Part shown: piece after piece, positions 34,701-45,289 of the stretch
How positions within the stretch are numbered: the stretch's first letter is position 1
Layout: each line of letters begins with the position of its first letter
Assembly: GCA_023014365.1 (NCBI GenBank)
Contig: JAEBUN010000004.1
Location: 1,798,001 to 1,862,000 of the forward strand
Length of the DNA stretch: 64,000 nucleotides
DNA from: Lepiota brunneoincarnata
Taxonomy: Eukaryota; Basidiomycota; Agaricomycetes; Agaricales; Agaricaceae
Direction: 5' to 3'
Program-made: the position numbers and the translations under genes
Notes under the pieces: generated by a model
What the model was told of the DNA's origin: nothing
Database searches by the model: none
What the model saw: the letters and a program-made list of their open reading frames with translations, nothing else

Positions 34701-34978
34701 CTGAAGTGTCAGACTTCCAACTACGTCGTCGTCGCGCGGCCAAGCTGACCCAGTTCTTTGGTGTTAATTACCGTGAGCTCATAAATGATGTTCTAGAGAG
34801 CCTAGAGCATGGCTTGGAACACGAACGAAGGCGCGGAACGCTCCAAGCGGAAGAGGTCGAGGTGAGTTTTACTACCCCCCCCCCCGAATAATACTGGCTC
34901 GCACATTTACAATAACACAAACAGGACCTCCTCGAGCGCCTTCGCAAGATCAAGACAAACCGCAAGGGCTTCTTCTGA
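31745..34978 (+). CDS. Large disordered conserved-fungal-type protein, function unknown
   Basis: Modelled as one gene: MPANSPSAARTAPPTP at 31745 opens a long frame. A canonical intron (GTGAGT from about 32586 to GGCATAG at 32640) joins in phase as RAG|QMAYTYDQSMVLDIRRQYSN. Further introns lie near 33990-34060, 34431-34493 and 34862-34924. The protein is Ser/Pro-rich with basic and acidic blocks. The only structured-looking parts are EEKRRKRQKLAKLHRFLGSR followed by PPDLVLG, a coiled segment DEVDRMKEELNHKEKALNVR, and a helical C terminus (AAKLTQFFGVNYRELINDVL...DLLERLRKIKTNRKGFF). The two KL(x)nFxG helices look like an internal repeat of one short motif. I recognise no function. Alternatively there are two genes, with MAYTYDQ at 32645 as the start of the second. 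Confidence 0.6.
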
Positions 34979-35100
34979 TATTTCCACCCGGCTATCTAAC
35001 GATTCGCATCTCTTCATACTATATATTGAACATTGGTGGTCACATTGAGCGGACATTGTACGATTAGATGATCAAGTAATATTTTCCCGTTGGAACTCTA

Positions 35101-38019
35101 CTATAACACGACTAGTTCACCGCTACATGAGCTGCACCAGAACACGTGTGACTCGTCCAAGAACTGGGGGCGATGTGACCCTTTCTGGTGTTGATGAGAA
35201 AAGTCCTGCTGTGCCTGCTGTGAGGGAGATGCGTGAGAGTGGAGCGGGGAGAGCGCTCGAGATGGGGGCCCCGAGCCTGCAGTGGCCTCGCTGTCGATAC
35301 GGGCCTTAAGCATGCTCAAACTAACTTTGCGTTTATGACGCGTTTCTGGTGTCATGCTCTGATCAAAGACGGAACGAGAAAGAGGAGGTCTCTGGGAGCT
35401 AAAGGACGAACGTCCGAGCTCAGAGTGGGGTTGCGCTCGGCTAGCGGGTCGAGAAAAGCGGCTCGGAGAAAAGGACCGCTGTCCTAACCTCGAGTTCGGA
35501 CGTGCTTGTGCTTCGAGCGCTTGCACCTGCTTTTGCAGAGCATGTGCTCGAGCTTCGGCATCGAACACCGAATTTTCAAGCGCTCGGATTTGTGATTGCG
35601 CAGCCGAAAGATCCAAAGCGTGTTGTTGCCGCAGCGAGTTTAACATCTCCTCATTCAGTGATGGAGGAGAACCATTCTGGGACGAAGGCGGATAACTCTG
35701 CCGAAGTTGTTCGAGTTCAGCGGTTTTAGAGCTCAGTTCAGCACGCAACGATTCAACTTCATTTTGTGCTTGTTCAAGGAAGTCTTCCTCTTCCTCCTGA
35801 ACTGGCTCGAGTCACTTATTTGGAGACGAATAAAACTAAGCTCACCTGCGCAGTTCGCCTTTCATTGAGCTCATATTGGAGCTTGGTGATTTCAGCAACC
35901 TGAGCTCGGGAAGTGCTGGTCAGGTGGTCAAGCTCCTGGAGTCGAGACTGAGCAGTCCTGGCGAAGAGCTTGGCGTTCGGATTCCAGCCTGTGGACGCTA
36001 TCAAGGGCATTCTCCAGCTCCTTCTGAAGCTCCGAAAACCCTGTCTCCATCGCTGACGATGACGTAGCTGCCTCTGAACGTTCTCGTTCAGATTTTGAGA
36101 GCTTTGCCCTCCATTCAGCCTGGTGCTTCTCTGCTTCCTGTCGTGCATCTTCTATTCTCGCTTCGAGATCCGATATGATTCCATCCCGGTCACGAAGAGC
36201 ATGCTCCAGATAAGCCACCTTTTCGGACAGTTGGACTTTGTCTTCAGTGAGTTCAACAACTTTCGGCCGGAGTTCATCCAGTGAACGCATGAGATTAGTA
36301 CCTTCCCCTTGGAGTCGTTGTTGAGCCCGCTCTGCGTCATCCACCCGTTTTTGCGCCATCTTGAGATCGGTCTGGAGGATCTGTGCTTGTCTCTTCTGGT
36401 TGTTTATTTCTACCACCGCCTGGGAGAGTTGGGTGCTGAGATTGGTGATTGTCACTTCCCTGCCCTGGCTGGACTGGTCGAGCGAAGTTCTCTCCATCTT
36501 CAGGATATCTCTCTCCTTCGTCATCTCAATTAAACGATTGAGGGCAGACTCGTGCTCCTTCTCCAACTCAAACTGCTTAAGCTCTAGTTGGGTTTTCGCC
36601 TCTGTAGACTCCGATAGCTGGGTGTCTAGGGTCTCTTTCTCGGTTTTGAGAAGAGAGTGAGACTAGGAAGTTCAACTACAGAGCGCATATACGAGATCAT
36701 CAGACGCACATGTTTGAGTTTGGACAGCTGGAATTCGAGTTCATCCGCGCGCTCTTGAGTGTTCTTCAGAGAAGCTTCCACTCGTTCCAGGCGATCGTCA
36801 TTTTGGATTTGGTCCTCCAGTTCTTTGAGCTTGCGTTGATACCGTTCAGCATCCTTACGTGCCTCAGAGGCCGACGCTGTCACGAGTTGCAGTTGACGTT
36901 CCTGTTGGTATGTAAGAATACAGCTGAGAATAATAGAAAGTATATGCTCACCTGCTCTCGGTGTCTCTCGTTCATCTCTTTTTCCCTGCTCTGCAGTCCC
37001 TCAAGACTCTGATTTACAGAGCCGACGTGTTCACGAAGCTTTTCGACCTGCGCATTTAGATCTACATTTCTCTCCTTCTCCTGCTTCAAATGCTCTTCCA
37101 CCGTTTGAGCTCCTAAGCGTCCGGTCAGCACCTAGAAACATGTCCGGTAACAATACACGTACTCATTTCAGCCTCGTCCAAACGGTGAAGCTCGCTCGTA
37201 AGTGCAGCCTTTTCGGATACAAGCAACGAGATAGTCTCCTTGTGGTCATTGAGCTGGACGTCAGTAACCCTTCGCAACTCCTCGAAGCGGGCATCAAGGG
37301 TTTGGTACTGAGTCCGTCCCAGTTCTAACAACCCCTCTTGCTTCTTGTTCTTGTGTCGAGCCTCGGTTATCTCTTTGCAAGTGTATTACCCGTGAGTGTG
37401 TTCGTAGGAAATCTAAACAATAGCACGTACCACTCTCCAAGGTTTCCGATTGCTGCTTGAGTGAGGATACATCCAAACGTAAGGAGTCGACTTCCTTTTG
37501 CAAGGCAAGCTCATCGCCAGACAGAGCAGACGACCCCGCCTTTGGGGCTGGACTCTGCGTCGATGGAAGTAGGTGGTGGTTGAGTTGACGAAATGGAATA
37601 CGGTGTTGCGACCCGCGCAGATGGTGAAGGTGCTCTCGGTAATGAGGACAACCAGGACGTGTCCGACTCGTTCTTCGCGCTGAACCTGCAAAAATTGACG
37701 ACGGATAGGATCCCCGAGATGCAAACGGCAGTTAAGCTTGACATTGGAACCACGGATGCAGTAAACCTACACATCATCAATGCCACCTGGTTTCGCTTCA
37801 GCCTCCGCTGCTTCGGAAAGTGCGGGTGTCATCGTTCTTGATGGTGGGGAGGTTACATCTGAAGGCGGGCCACTAGCGTCAACAACTTTCTTCAGCTGCC
37901 TCTTCTTCAGCTGAGATACCACGATGTATTATTATTGGGCTGTCATGGGCATTTCGCGGCCGGACACATACCATAGCTTTTGCCCTTGCTGCCTTGGTAG
38001 CCCTATCATCTTCGGACAT
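35101..38019 (-). CDS. Golgin-like long coiled-coil protein
   Basis: Start MSEDDRATKAARAKAM at 38019, then a GTATGT...CTCAG intron leads to LKKRQLKKVVD. This short basic KAxxLLKKRQ-type N terminus followed by a disordered linker and a long coiled coil is seen in GM130-like fungal golgins. From about 37500 to 35500 the protein is almost continuous heptad-type helix (for example LEKEHESALNRLIEMTKERD and LEARIEDARQEAEKHQAEWR), broken by short introns at several exon joints. The tail is Ser/Arg-rich and probably disordered, ending at 35101 in CSSCSGELVVL. There is no GRIP domain. A Golgi tethering role is inference from architecture; other coiled-coil scaffolds are possible. The telomere-like TTAGGG pair at 38165 lies just upstream. 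Confidence 0.68.
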
Positions 38020-38547
38020 GCTGTATTAGTTCCCGTGTAGCGTACCCACGAGTGGCTTCGGATGACTCAAGGGAGGTGGGGGGCGTTAGAAATGGCCACG
38101 ACAAGACAAAGTGCAACACGCGGGTAACAGTCGCGAGTTGACTAGCTCTCGTTGGCGGCCACTCTTAGGGTTAGGGTTTGTACCTGTGCAGGGTAGATAT
38201 CTACTGCATGCCGTTTTACAAAGAACAGCTCGAACAATGAATTCCGCAATCAGGTGGCCAGTATATACATGGGGCAGTAGGGGTGGATGAAACAATAGAA
38301 AGGAGAGGTATGAGTAGCAAAGGGGAATACTTCAGAATCAACAGGGGACTCAAGACCCAAAGTGGATTAAGACGAAAGCGAGATGGACGGTAACGAGAAG
38401 GTTCGGGGTGTCTAAACCATCATGAGTCCGAAAATTGCGAGTGAGTAATAGATTTAACATATAAAGTGACAGATGCTGGTTCCGAGGACCCAGAAACAGC
38501 AAGAAACAGCAACATGACGGTGGTTATGGAGCGCCTCGCAGTCCCAT
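38020..38547. other. Intergenic region with telomere-like repeat
   Basis: Upstream of the coiled-coil gene and downstream of the G-beta gene. It carries two tandem TTAGGG units followed by TTT (38165-38179). Otherwise no gene or RNA is recognised. Confidence 0.45.
38165..38176 (+). repeat. Two interstitial TTAGGG units (telobox-like)
   Basis: TTAGGGTTAGGG followed by TTT, 146 bp upstream of the coiled-coil gene start. Read on the minus strand it is AAACCCTAACCCTAA, matching the telobox seen in promoters of several eukaryotes. Two copies are easily chance. Confidence 0.5.
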
Positions 38548-39844
38548 TTATGCCCATACCTATTTAATATTATCAGATTTATGGGAGGGGGGTGATCATG
38601 TACGGAAACTTACCCTCAAGGTGCTATCCCAGCTGCCTGTGCAAAGGGCCATCCCATCAGCACTGACACCCAGGCAGCTGACACGGTTCTCATGCCCAGT
38701 CAAAACTCCGACACGTTCGCCCTTCAATGTGTCCCAGACATTGCAAGTCCAGTCATCATATCCACCAAAAAGAATACGACCAGAAATGGAAAATGCCACT
38801 GAGGTGATGCCGCAGAGAATATTATCATGGGTGAATGTGTTGAGTTCTCTGTCAGCACGGATATCGAACAAACGGCAAGATGCATCGTCTGAGCCCGTAG
38901 CAAATGCATCTCCATTTGGGAAGAACCTACAGACGAGGCGGGTCGGTATCTGCAGCCAGAAAAAAATCGGAACGTAATTCTTACGAAACGGCGTTGATGT
39001 CAGACTCATGGCCAGTGAAAGTCTGAGTTGCGCGGCCGGTTCTGATATCCCATAGTTTTGCTGTGGCATCACAAGCTCCAGAAACAAAAACATTGTTGTT
39101 TCCAGGTGCAAGCGACAAGCTAGATATAAAGTGTCAGTCCAGATGTTCAAGGGGGGGGGGGGGGGGGGGGGAACAGACATTTACCTCATTACATCGCCGG
39201 TGTGATCGCTGAATTCAATCACTCGCACCCCAGCCTCAATGTCCCACAGCATACAGGTCATGTCCCCCGAGCTAGTAACGATCTGGCGGTCATTAATGAA
39301 TCGGCAGCAGCTGAGGTAACCGGAGTGGGCGCTCAGCTCGCGAGCACCTTTGGCATTTATGCCGTCTTTGTTATTGAGGCTATAGATTGAGCATATGTTG
39401 TCAAGGCCTCCACAAGCGACGTAGCTTCCGGAAGGCGAGTAGGCGCAAGTCATGACCCAACTCGAACGCAAGGGGATGGCGTGAACTTTGTTGGTAGTAT
39501 AAGCATCCCAGACTATCAATTTTCCGTCCTGAGAGGCGGAAACGAGATGTCTGCGGTCAGCGGCCCAGTGCATAGCATAGATCTTGGCGAGGTGACCGCG
39601 GAGGGCGCGACGAGGGCGCATAACGATACGGGGCAGAGCGTCGACTTCCGCAGCCATCGCGCGCACTGTACATGATGATGGGCATTGAAAGTACGACGGA
39701 GACAAATTTTGGAGGCTTACAGCTCGTATCGGCTGATGATTCCTTTTTAGCGCGAATCTTCTCCTTCAGGCTCTCTGCCTCGCGCCGGGCGGCGGCTATT
39801 CTTTCTTGGATATCATTTGGGACTGCGGACTGTTGCTGAGACAT
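38548..39844 (-). CDS. GPB1: Heterotrimeric G-protein beta subunit
   Basis: G-beta subunit that couples pheromone or nutrient receptors to MAPK and cAMP pathways at the plasma membrane. N-terminal coiled coil [19 protein letters not shown], then seven WD blades beginning [20 protein letters not shown] and including [60 protein letters not shown] and [20 protein letters not shown]. The 3' exon is recovered by a GTAAGT...AAATAG intron that gives the canonical G-beta ending LRVWA with the stop at 38548; without it the frame runs into an unrelated short tail. The start at 39844 ([10 protein letters not shown]) is standard. An intron near 39180-39121 contains a 21-base poly-G/C run. Length is about 350 residues, as expected. 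Confidence 0.96.
39151..39171. repeat. Poly-G tract of 21 bases in an intron of the G-beta gene
   Basis: Uninterrupted G run on the plus strand, so poly-C in the pre-mRNA. It lies between the donor near 39184 and the acceptor near 39121 of the same small intron. In sense orientation it provides a pyrimidine-rich stretch; its exact length is unreliable in most assemblies. Confidence 0.85.
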
Positions 39845-40875
39845 TTTTCAAGAAACTGCGGAGAGGGGCGGAGGGAGGGCAGGGGTACGGATGAGCACAG
39901 GTGGGAGACGACAAGCAACGGTGGGAAAAACCTGTGGCGAGAACCGGGGGAAAGGGGTGGTGTCGGGTATGAGGTTCGAATGCAGAGTAGCAGCAGACGA
40001 GCAAAGTGTCAGGAGCGTCGGCGTAGAGGACGGGAGGGGGTGAGGGGAGAAGGAGGAATATAGGTGGGAAGAAATGGGGGATGCAAGCACTTTGGCTCAG
40101 CTTGGCTACACTCCTGCGCTGTTGCTGATGGAATCATCCAAAAATGATCACGTCTACCCGCAATTTGCCGGCTCTTCACTCGACCAATCTCCCCGCCCCT
40201 CCTTCTCCACTCGCAGCCCATTCTAGCGCCTCACCTGGCCCCCCGCGAGTGCTCTTCATCCCTCCTGCCCACTGCGGGCCAAAGAATGGCCAAATGATCA
40301 CCCCTGAAGACCCGCGCTCTGATCGTTCCAGCCCGTCATGTCAAGGTCCCATGATTCACATTCTAATTAAAGTACTTGTGCTCTTGTTCAGACGATTGGC
40401 GCCTGTCACAAGTCTTTTACCGGTTACTCTGCTATGCATCTTCTACACATGCTTATCACCATGTCACTCTTGACTGATGCTGTGTCTTGGTCGTATTACC
40501 CTCCTTCGTTCCGCCCGCGCCCACAGGCTTGCAACGAGGCTTTCTCGAACCTTAGTCCAACTCGCTTCCCTGGTGCTAAACCTCAGGAAGATCCACAGAT
40601 CGCCACGAGAACGTTAGCCGTTTTCCTAATCCTAGCTTTCACACCGGCGTGTGATCGTCGCAACGGACCCAAAGCCTTCCCGTGCACGGCGGCCAATGAT
40701 ATTTAGCGCCACCTAGCCCGGGCGCAAGACTCTTATCAACCGGAGGCCAAATTAGCACATAAAATAAAATAAAAAAGAGGAATAATGACCTCCCACCTAT
40801 CTCAGTTTAACTCCCTAATCTCCGAGAGCCTCTCGCTATACTGGTCACCGTTCACCGTTCACGGATAATATCTTG
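39845..40875. other. Upstream region of the G-beta gene, no gene seen
   Basis: Purine-rich next to the G-beta start (39850-40060 on the plus strand, so pyrimidine-rich in the sense direction, as in fungal promoters). Open frames at 40144-40473 and 40434-40706 have no recognisable content and are not called. Confidence 0.4.
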
Positions 40876-41667
40876 ATGCCGTGCCCCAGTATAGTCTTCT
40901 TTCATCTAGGCAGTGCTTCTCAGGTACAGTCCCTTTGGTACCCCGCGAAACTTGACCTTGATCCCCCGGCTACTCAATCCGCTGGGCCCGCTGGGATTCA
41001 CCTACATACATCTAATACCCCTCGCAGCCACTCCAAATCCGTCGGCCCCAAGGAATACCAGATCTGGCGTACGATACACTGTTACCTTGCACCCCATGCA
41101 CAAGGCAAGGCACAGAGCATGTTCACTTCGCTGAACTTAAATACGCGCGGGAAGTGTATTGTTTTCAGGGATCTGGCTAAAACCATGCTACGAATGTGCG
41201 GATCCAAGTCCAACTGGACTATTCCACGCCTGACCCTCGCTGTCCTCACAGTTTTCCATGAGACTACAGCTCAATTACATATCGCTGGCATCACTGCCAC
41301 CCAGTGGATCTCATCCCAACAAATCAATATAAGAATAACATTAATCGTTCTGTTGAACAGCCCGTTCCTGGCAAGTCCAGCTGTCGTAATAAACAAAGGA
41401 AATATAATTTGTTTTCGTCAACTGGCTCGACGTTTAAGTGAGTTTAACAGCCAACGGCGAGCCGCCATGATGCTTCATAAAGACACGGTTTACATGCAAC
41501 ACACGCTTCCCTGCACTCAACATCCAAACGTTCACCGAACGTTCTCCGCAGTTGCAGTTGCCGTTGACACAAAATGCCTGAATCACTCGCGCTGTACCCT
41601 GTGGAGAGAAATGGATCCAGTAAGATGGCCGCAACGAAACCGACAACAGTGCCACGAAGCCAGATAG
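40876..41667 (+). CDS. Orphan open frame, doubtful
   Basis: A single 263-codon frame without interruption, MPCPSIVFFHLGSASQVQSL to QQCHEAR. It is the longest frame in the 5.4-kb block and improbable by chance alone. The amino-acid pattern is mixed, with many Thr, Ile, His and Arg, no domain, no clear signal peptide and no obvious promoter. It may be a lineage-specific gene or decayed coding DNA; noise is also possible. Confidence 0.25.
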   Translation: MPCPSIVFFHLGSASQVQSLWYPAKLDLDPPATQSAGPAGIHLHTSNTPRSHSKSVGPKEYQIWRTIHCYLAPHAQGKAQSMFTSLNLNTRGKCIVFRDLAKTMLRMCGSKSNWTIPRLTLAVLTVFHETTAQLHIAGITATQWISSQQINIRITLIVLLNSPFLASPAVVINKGNIICFRQLARRLSEFNSQRRAAMMLHKDTVYMQHTLPCTQHPNVHRTFSAVAVAVDTKCLNHSRCTLWREMDPVRWPQRNRQQCHEAR

Positions 41668-42619
41668 CTTGGTCTCCGATCAAAACTGTGGCACGAGGAT
41701 CGCTAGGTTTAATGATGGCGAGGCGACACCGGGTGCAAATGAAATGACTCTCCCCCTAGCTCTCGGAAAGCAGCAGCCCAATTTGAATCCCTTTGCTTCG
41801 GTATATTGTTCCAATACGTCCTCGTATATCAATTCAATCGCCATCCAAGAGGAGTTCCATTGATTCTGAGTCCGCCGCAGCAACGTCCTGCCGAGAAACA
41901 ACGGCACACAAACCTATCACCTTCAACAGACTCCAACCGTATTCTCATCACAGCAACGCGCTACAGTCGTAATCGCAGTCACTCCAAGACTAGGAAGAAA
42001 CACCGATCATAACGCAGCACATTATGAGGGCGACACCAATGATCGATTCGGCTTGTTTTGCGACTGGTTCGTGGCAACCTCGTGGTTCTGAGCAAGGACA
42101 AATTATCCATCATTTGCTGCTCCTGTCTGTTTGCCGCGAATAACCTAGTTCTTGCACTGGAGACCACCGCGCCACAAGAGGAGTTCTGCCGATGTTTGAT
42201 ATGCCCATGCTTGTGTGAAGAAACAAGCTGCAAGGCTTTCGTCATGTTCTTGGTATAAATCCCCGCTTTTCTGGGAAATTTTTCATCATCGGGTGTCTGT
42301 CGATGTCATGAATCAAGGGACCCCGGAGCGCAGAAATGCGCATCCCATGTTTCAAGTCATGTCTGGTGTTTGTGTGTCTCGTCCGGAATTCTTTACACTA
42401 GTGGCTTATCCAGGATATTGAACTATCGTGTGTTTTTCTTCGCCATTTTGGCCTACTTTTTCCTTGTGTTCATGCAGAGCCATCATCGATTAATGAAGGC
42501 CAGTGTGGGCGCAGCTGCAGAACTGTCTTCTGTGACTGTGCCACTGAGGGTTCCTATGCTTGGGATAAAAGCTAAGGGTGCCCTATACGGTGTCCCCAGA
42601 AACCATAATTTCCCTGCTC
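41668..42619. other. Intergenic region, no gene seen
   Basis: Short open frames only, without motifs or consistent splice signals. Probably contains the promoter of the dsRBD microprotein gene at its right end. Confidence 0.4.
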
Positions 42620-43028
42620 ATGGAGGAGAGTGAGCTCAGAATGACTTCTATCATCACCGCACAGAAAGCTCACGTACCTGTTTTCTAGCTGGCCAATCTG
42701 GCTTGAACAACTGTAAGCCATAATTGCCCTCTGCGGACGGAATCCAGATTGAATATTAGTTAGGGCTGCAACAACGACACCGTCTGACTGACCTGAGCTG
42801 GGTTGACACTAGCGAAGGAGCTGCCCATTCACCACGATGGACTTCTGTCTGCAAGAGTAAGCCGTTTCTCGTCGATATGTTCAGTTATGTTCAATTTTGT
42901 TGAGTGTCGTTTCCCCAGTCAAAGGTCGCCCACGTGGTACCGGCACAGGGACCAAGAAACATGTCGCACGGGACAATGCCGCGAATGCTGCTTTAGAATC
43001 TCTCAGAGAAGAGGAAACGGCACCTTGA
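42620..43028 (+). CDS. Single-domain double-stranded RNA-binding microprotein (spliced)
   Basis: A 78-residue protein assembled from four exons: 42620-42629, 42689-42712, 42764-42856 and 42919-43028. All three introns are canonical GT-AG (59, 51 and 62 nt) and keep one frame. The protein is essentially one dsRBD: helix 1 GLNNWLQQRHRLTDLSWVDT, strands AAHSPRWTSVCKIKGRPRGT, then the RNA-contacting GTGTKKHVARDNAANAALES helix 2. The key features are the HSPRW strand start, the GxGTG loop and the KKHVARDNAA helix with its two Lys. No catalytic or partner domain is attached. It probably binds dsRNA, possibly modulating RNA silencing or double-stranded RNA sensing (inference). The exons are individually too short to stand out, which is why the gene is easily missed. 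Confidence 0.82.
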
Positions 43029-44897
43029 CATAGTAAAATTAACTTGTCCATCACCAATCCATGACGCTGCCCCTTTTCATATCCTCCTTCAGCACGACTT
43101 CAATTCCAACACTTGACGAATGTTTATGGTGCTACTTGATACTGTCAATAGTGATCAGATGGACGGGTTGATTGTTCTTTTCCATGGCGGCGCTGGGGCT
43201 TCGAAGACGAAGGCTGTTTCTAAGCGAACAAGTAACCTGGTAGCCTGTTACTCGGTCACCCATATCACCCATATTCGGGCCCCGGACCGACTGAATCCTT
43301 CTCGCTGCCAACCACGAGAGAGGGCGCACCCATTATCGGCGTCCTGACGTGACTTCCTCGGGTCAAAATTATATCCTGAAATCGCAGCCTGCATCCCAAG
43401 TATCTCCAGGTCGGATTCCCGTGCCTATCCTCAACTAGGATATCTACATTGCGTTGTATATCCTTCAAGCTAATTCTGCTCTGGTCACAGCGCATCGTTA
43501 CCGTGGCCCCACGCCTTCCACACGACTCCTATGATCCATCACGTCAGCCCACAGACGGGCGCAATCTACTAAAACTCAGTTAACCTCGAATATTGACGCC
43601 TATAATACTCGTTTCGCTCTTCGTGGTCCGGTAAGGTCGTCTGAACACTTCTGTGGGCGTCTGCCACACCCTGCCAGCTCCCTTCTAAAAAAATTTCATA
43701 TCCACTGTGCATCTCTTATCCATCTCCATCAAATCAACGCGTGTTCCCTGCCTTCTGTCATGGCTGCGTTATGATCTTAAGACCCTCCTGGGACCTCGCA
43801 AAGCAAAAGATCCACTCTTGGACATATGCAGGTAATCTATCGCGGTAAATTCGGTCACTAGATAATCTACCCTTCCGGCGATCTAGCAGTCTCCAGGATC
43901 GTGTGAGGACTAGCCCTCAGAAAGAGCCACCCAGGGCGAACTGGGCTTAACATGGATGCTTAACGCGGGTTCTTTGTAAAGTCTATAAACGCGGCTACTC
44001 CATCGTTGACAGTTCTCACTGGCCAGAATTCTGATCAAGATATCGGAATGCATGGGATCCCGACCAATGGGATTCAGCTGGATCTACCAGGATAACAACC
44101 AAACATAACTCAGCATCCGGGCTAGGATGCACTGGGTGAGTACAAAAGGTGGGTGGTTTCAGCATAAGAGCATCTCAGCACCCACCAGTACTCCCTCTCT
44201 TGATATCGCAGCCAATTCATCGCAATGGCATGTGCGTCCAAGCTGTCTCGCTCGCAGTGTCCATGTCTATGTACTCACCCTGAATGCTGAAGCCTCCGCC
44301 ACGACCTTGCATAACCGTTAGTTTGCCCTCCTTCTGCCTTTGTATTGTGAGGTAGTTATCCCTGGTATAGGTCTGGCACGGGATAAAGAAGAAGGATTTC
44401 TCTCCTGGGAGGAATCCTCCGAAGGACTCTCTCACGAAATTGTTTGGATAATTCGATGCAAATGTAGGTCCGAGGAGTAAATTTATTCTTTTTTTCACAT
44501 GCTAAATGGGGGCAGTCAGAGGAGAAGTTAAAGGCGTAGGAAGGGGTTCTTCCAAGGCCCAAGCTAAGGAGGGAGCCGCAAAGGAAGCTCTTCAGGTATC
44601 TGGAATTACCCAAACACATTGCCGTCACCCTCACCCTGTTTACTGACATTCGTCCCGGTGATTCCAGACGATGGGCTTCGTCTGATTGCAGGCGGTATTT
44701 TTACATATACTCTACTTGAAGTGTTTTCTCTATGACCTGCGCCCGTTTCTTGTTGTTACTGTCATGATAACCATTGTTGTACTAGCTTGTTTGTTCACCA
44801 TCATGTGGCCCGCCGCTGAGTTAATTGGAGCTTTCAATCTCCGACATACCCCCATTAAGTCTTTGTTTAAATCTGCTGTTCGTCGTAACGAGTGACG
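43029..44897. other. 1.87-kb intergenic region, no gene recognised
   Basis: Scattered frames of under 100 codons. On the minus strand at 44498-44277 a frame ending FSIQG meets a good GTGAGT donor, but no acceptor restores a sensible protein. No RNA gene or repeat was noticed. Confidence 0.4.
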
Positions 44898-45153
44898 ATG
44901 GCATTTAGACAACGACTGGTCCCCTTCTTGGTTGCGGCTGCCACAGGTGAGGCAACGAGCACTATGTCATCACATACATCGGCCTCACAGCTTCAGGCAT
45001 CGGTTCGGGCATCTATATTTTCAAGCCCCTCATCGTCCGTCAGGTCGAGTCGGAGTAAGTTCTTTAGGCAGGCGGTCTCTGGAATAAGCACTCATGGCAT
45101 TGGATTGATGGCTCAGAAAAGCTCCGGGGCTTTCTGGTACAAGCTCTTCATAA
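44898..45153 (+). CDS. Possible 49-residue single-span membrane microprotein (spliced)
   Basis: Three exons are proposed: 44898-44946, 44991-45054 and 45117-45153, with introns of 44 nt (GTGAGG...CTCACAG) and 62 nt (GTAAGT...GGCTCAG). They give MAFRQRLVPFLVAAATASGI followed by GSGIYIFKPLIVRQVE and a short Pro/Ser tail. The layout is a short basic N terminus, one membrane span and a charged C-terminal side, as in small mitochondrial inner-membrane assembly factors such as SMIM20/MITRAC7, with weak resemblance at YxFKPL. Without splicing, the same start reads a Ser-rich 100-residue frame. It converges on the USP39-like gene with 136 bp between stops. Assignment to any family is tentative. Confidence 0.35.
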
Positions 45154-45289
45154 GGGGCAGCAGCTGGCACAAGACTAGTACTACTGGGGTATATAGATAA
45201 AATCCCAGAGGGATCGACTGCAATGATGACTTTACGTATGTTACACGGGTGTGCATGGTTGGGGATATGGTAATTATCTGCCAGAACGC

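Noticed and set aside
38165..38176. Telomere relic or chromosome-fusion scar from the TTAGGG pair
   Set aside because: Only two units, with normal genes on both sides; chance or a promoter telobox is more likely.
41434..41683. Minus-strand small Cys-rich secreted protein (FCVNGNCNCG) in the low-coding block
   Set aside because: No signal peptide with a proper start could be joined in frame, and the plus-strand frame across the same bases is as good.
43120..43347. A second dsRBD copy suggested by GAGASKTKAVSKR downstream of the dsRBD gene
   Set aside because: The strands before it and the rest of helix 2 do not match, and no splice pattern builds a full domain.
44217..44649. Minus-strand gene ending in a good GTGAGT donor after FSIQG
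   Set aside because: Two frames are open across the same stretch, no partner exon restores a protein, and nothing is recognisable.
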